Of a stretch of DNA of 6,453 nt, positions 5,948 through 6,453 are shown piece by piece. Within the stretch, counting starts at the first letter, position 1. Each line of letters begins with the position of its first letter. The position numbers were made by a program, and so were the translations under genes. The DNA lies in NCBI GenBank assembly GCA_043742865.1, contig JAYTXR010000183.1:1-6453 (forward strand), written 5' to 3'. The notes beneath the pieces are model-generated. The model saw nothing but the letters and a program-made list of their open reading frames with translations. It did not search any database and had not been told where the DNA came from. This DNA is from PALSA-911 sp043742865. Its GTDB lineage: Bacteria; Pseudomonadota; Alphaproteobacteria; Acetobacterales; Acetobacteraceae.

Positions 5948-6453
5948 ATGACGGATTATCGGCGTCACCGTGTTCCTGGCGGCACATACTTTTTCACCGT
6001 CAATCTGGCCGACCGGCGCAGCGAACTGCTTGTCCGCCACATCGATACGTTGCGCGACGCGGTGAGACAGCTGCGCGCGAGCGCTCCATTCCATATCGAT
6101 GCCTGGGTGGTGTTGCCCGAGCATATGCATTGCCTGTGGACGTTGCCGGAAGGTGACACCGATTTTTCCAAGCGATGGCAGGCGATCAAGACAGCATTTT
6201 CCAAACGCCTGCCGATCGAAGAACATCGCTCCGCGAGCCGGGTCAGCAAAGGCGAGCGGGGAATTTGGCAGCGACGGTTCTGGGAGCATGCAATCCGCGA
6301 CGATCGGGATCACGGCTTGCATCTGGATTACATTCATTTCAATCCCGTGAAGCACGGGCTGGTGACGGATGCCGCGCATTGGCCATACTCGTCGTTCCAT
6401 CGATGTGTGGCCAAGGGCCTCTACCCCGTGGGATGGGCTGGGGGAACGATAGA
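5948..6453 (+). CDS. REP-associated tyrosine transposase (RAYT, Y1/HUH family), 3' end outside the window
   Basis: The frame from ATG 5948 stays open to the window edge (168 codons plus two bases). RAYTs are single-strand-specific Y1 nucleases related to IS200/IS605 TnpA; they bind and cleave REP hairpins and are usually single-copy, non-self-mobilising genes. The HUH metal-binding motif is His59-Met60-His61 in P-E-H-M-H-C-L-W. The probable catalytic tyrosine is Tyr128 in D-Y-I-H-F-N-P-V-K-H-G. R-F-W-E-H (110-114) and G-L-Y-P-V-G-W-A-G (157-165) match the E. coli YafM type. Between about 88 and 106 there is extra sequence relative to YafM as I recall it. Only a few residues should be missing, as family members are about 150-200 residues. 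The Shine-Dalgarno is weak. A matching REP hairpin lies 51 bp upstream, supporting an intact REP/RAYT pair. Confidence 0.93.
   Translation, partial: MTDYRRHRVPGGTYFFTVNLADRRSELLVRHIDTLRDAVRQLRASAPFHIDAWVVLPEHMHCLWTLPEGDTDFSKRWQAIKTAFSKRLPIEEHRSASRVSKGERGIWQRRFWEHAIRDDRDHGLHLDYIHFNPVKHGLVTDAAHWPYSSFHRCVAKGLYPVGWAGGTI

Noticed and set aside
5943..5951. ATG-CGA-TGA mini-frame overlapping the RAYT start as a leader peptide
   Set aside because: Two codons arising naturally from ATGCGATGA, with no strong ribosome-binding site; chance is the simplest explanation.

Overview
The window is GC-rich, with strong third-position GC, and carries four complete protein genes, one gene cut by the right edge, and two small repeated elements. 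Protein similarity and a CTAGAGCA-type dispersed palindrome point to an alphaproteobacterium, perhaps of the Rhodospirillales/Acetobacteraceae type. That placement is an inference; no rRNA or marker gene is present.

Layout, left to right. At the left edge a minus-strand frame runs out of the window (1-39, perhaps to 63) and reads like the start of a signal peptide. Next is a minus-strand crotonase-fold gene (145-942, TTG start) that closely resembles the ECHDC3 type and lacks both catalytic glutamates of true enoyl-CoA hydratases. Divergent from it is a SulP/SLC26-type anion transporter with a C-terminal STAS domain (1040-2722, plus). It converges on an NDP-forming acyl-CoA synthetase (2822-4966, minus). 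Between the two converging genes lies a compact element of about 107 bp with imperfect 22-bp inverted ends, whose ends supply the TAG stop codons of both genes. Divergent from the synthetase, across a 90-bp intergenic region, is a short-chain dehydrogenase/reductase (5057-5842, plus). Last, on the plus strand, is a REP-associated tyrosine transposase (RAYT, 5948 to the edge), preceded by a REP-type hairpin at 5867-5896.

How they fit together. The crotonase-like protein, the NDP-forming CoA ligase and the SDR all suit acyl-CoA or carboxylic-acid metabolism: activation of an acid to its CoA thioester, then redox or crotonase-type chemistry. They are not one operon, because their orientations alternate. 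The SDR and CoA ligase could share a divergent control region. The substrate of the SulP transporter cannot be read from the sequence. The two repeat systems (the CTAG-ended MITE-like element and the REP/RAYT pair) are the most interesting parts of the window. No CRISPR array, tRNA, rRNA, phage module or defence system was seen. No stretch over 300 bases lacks a gene.
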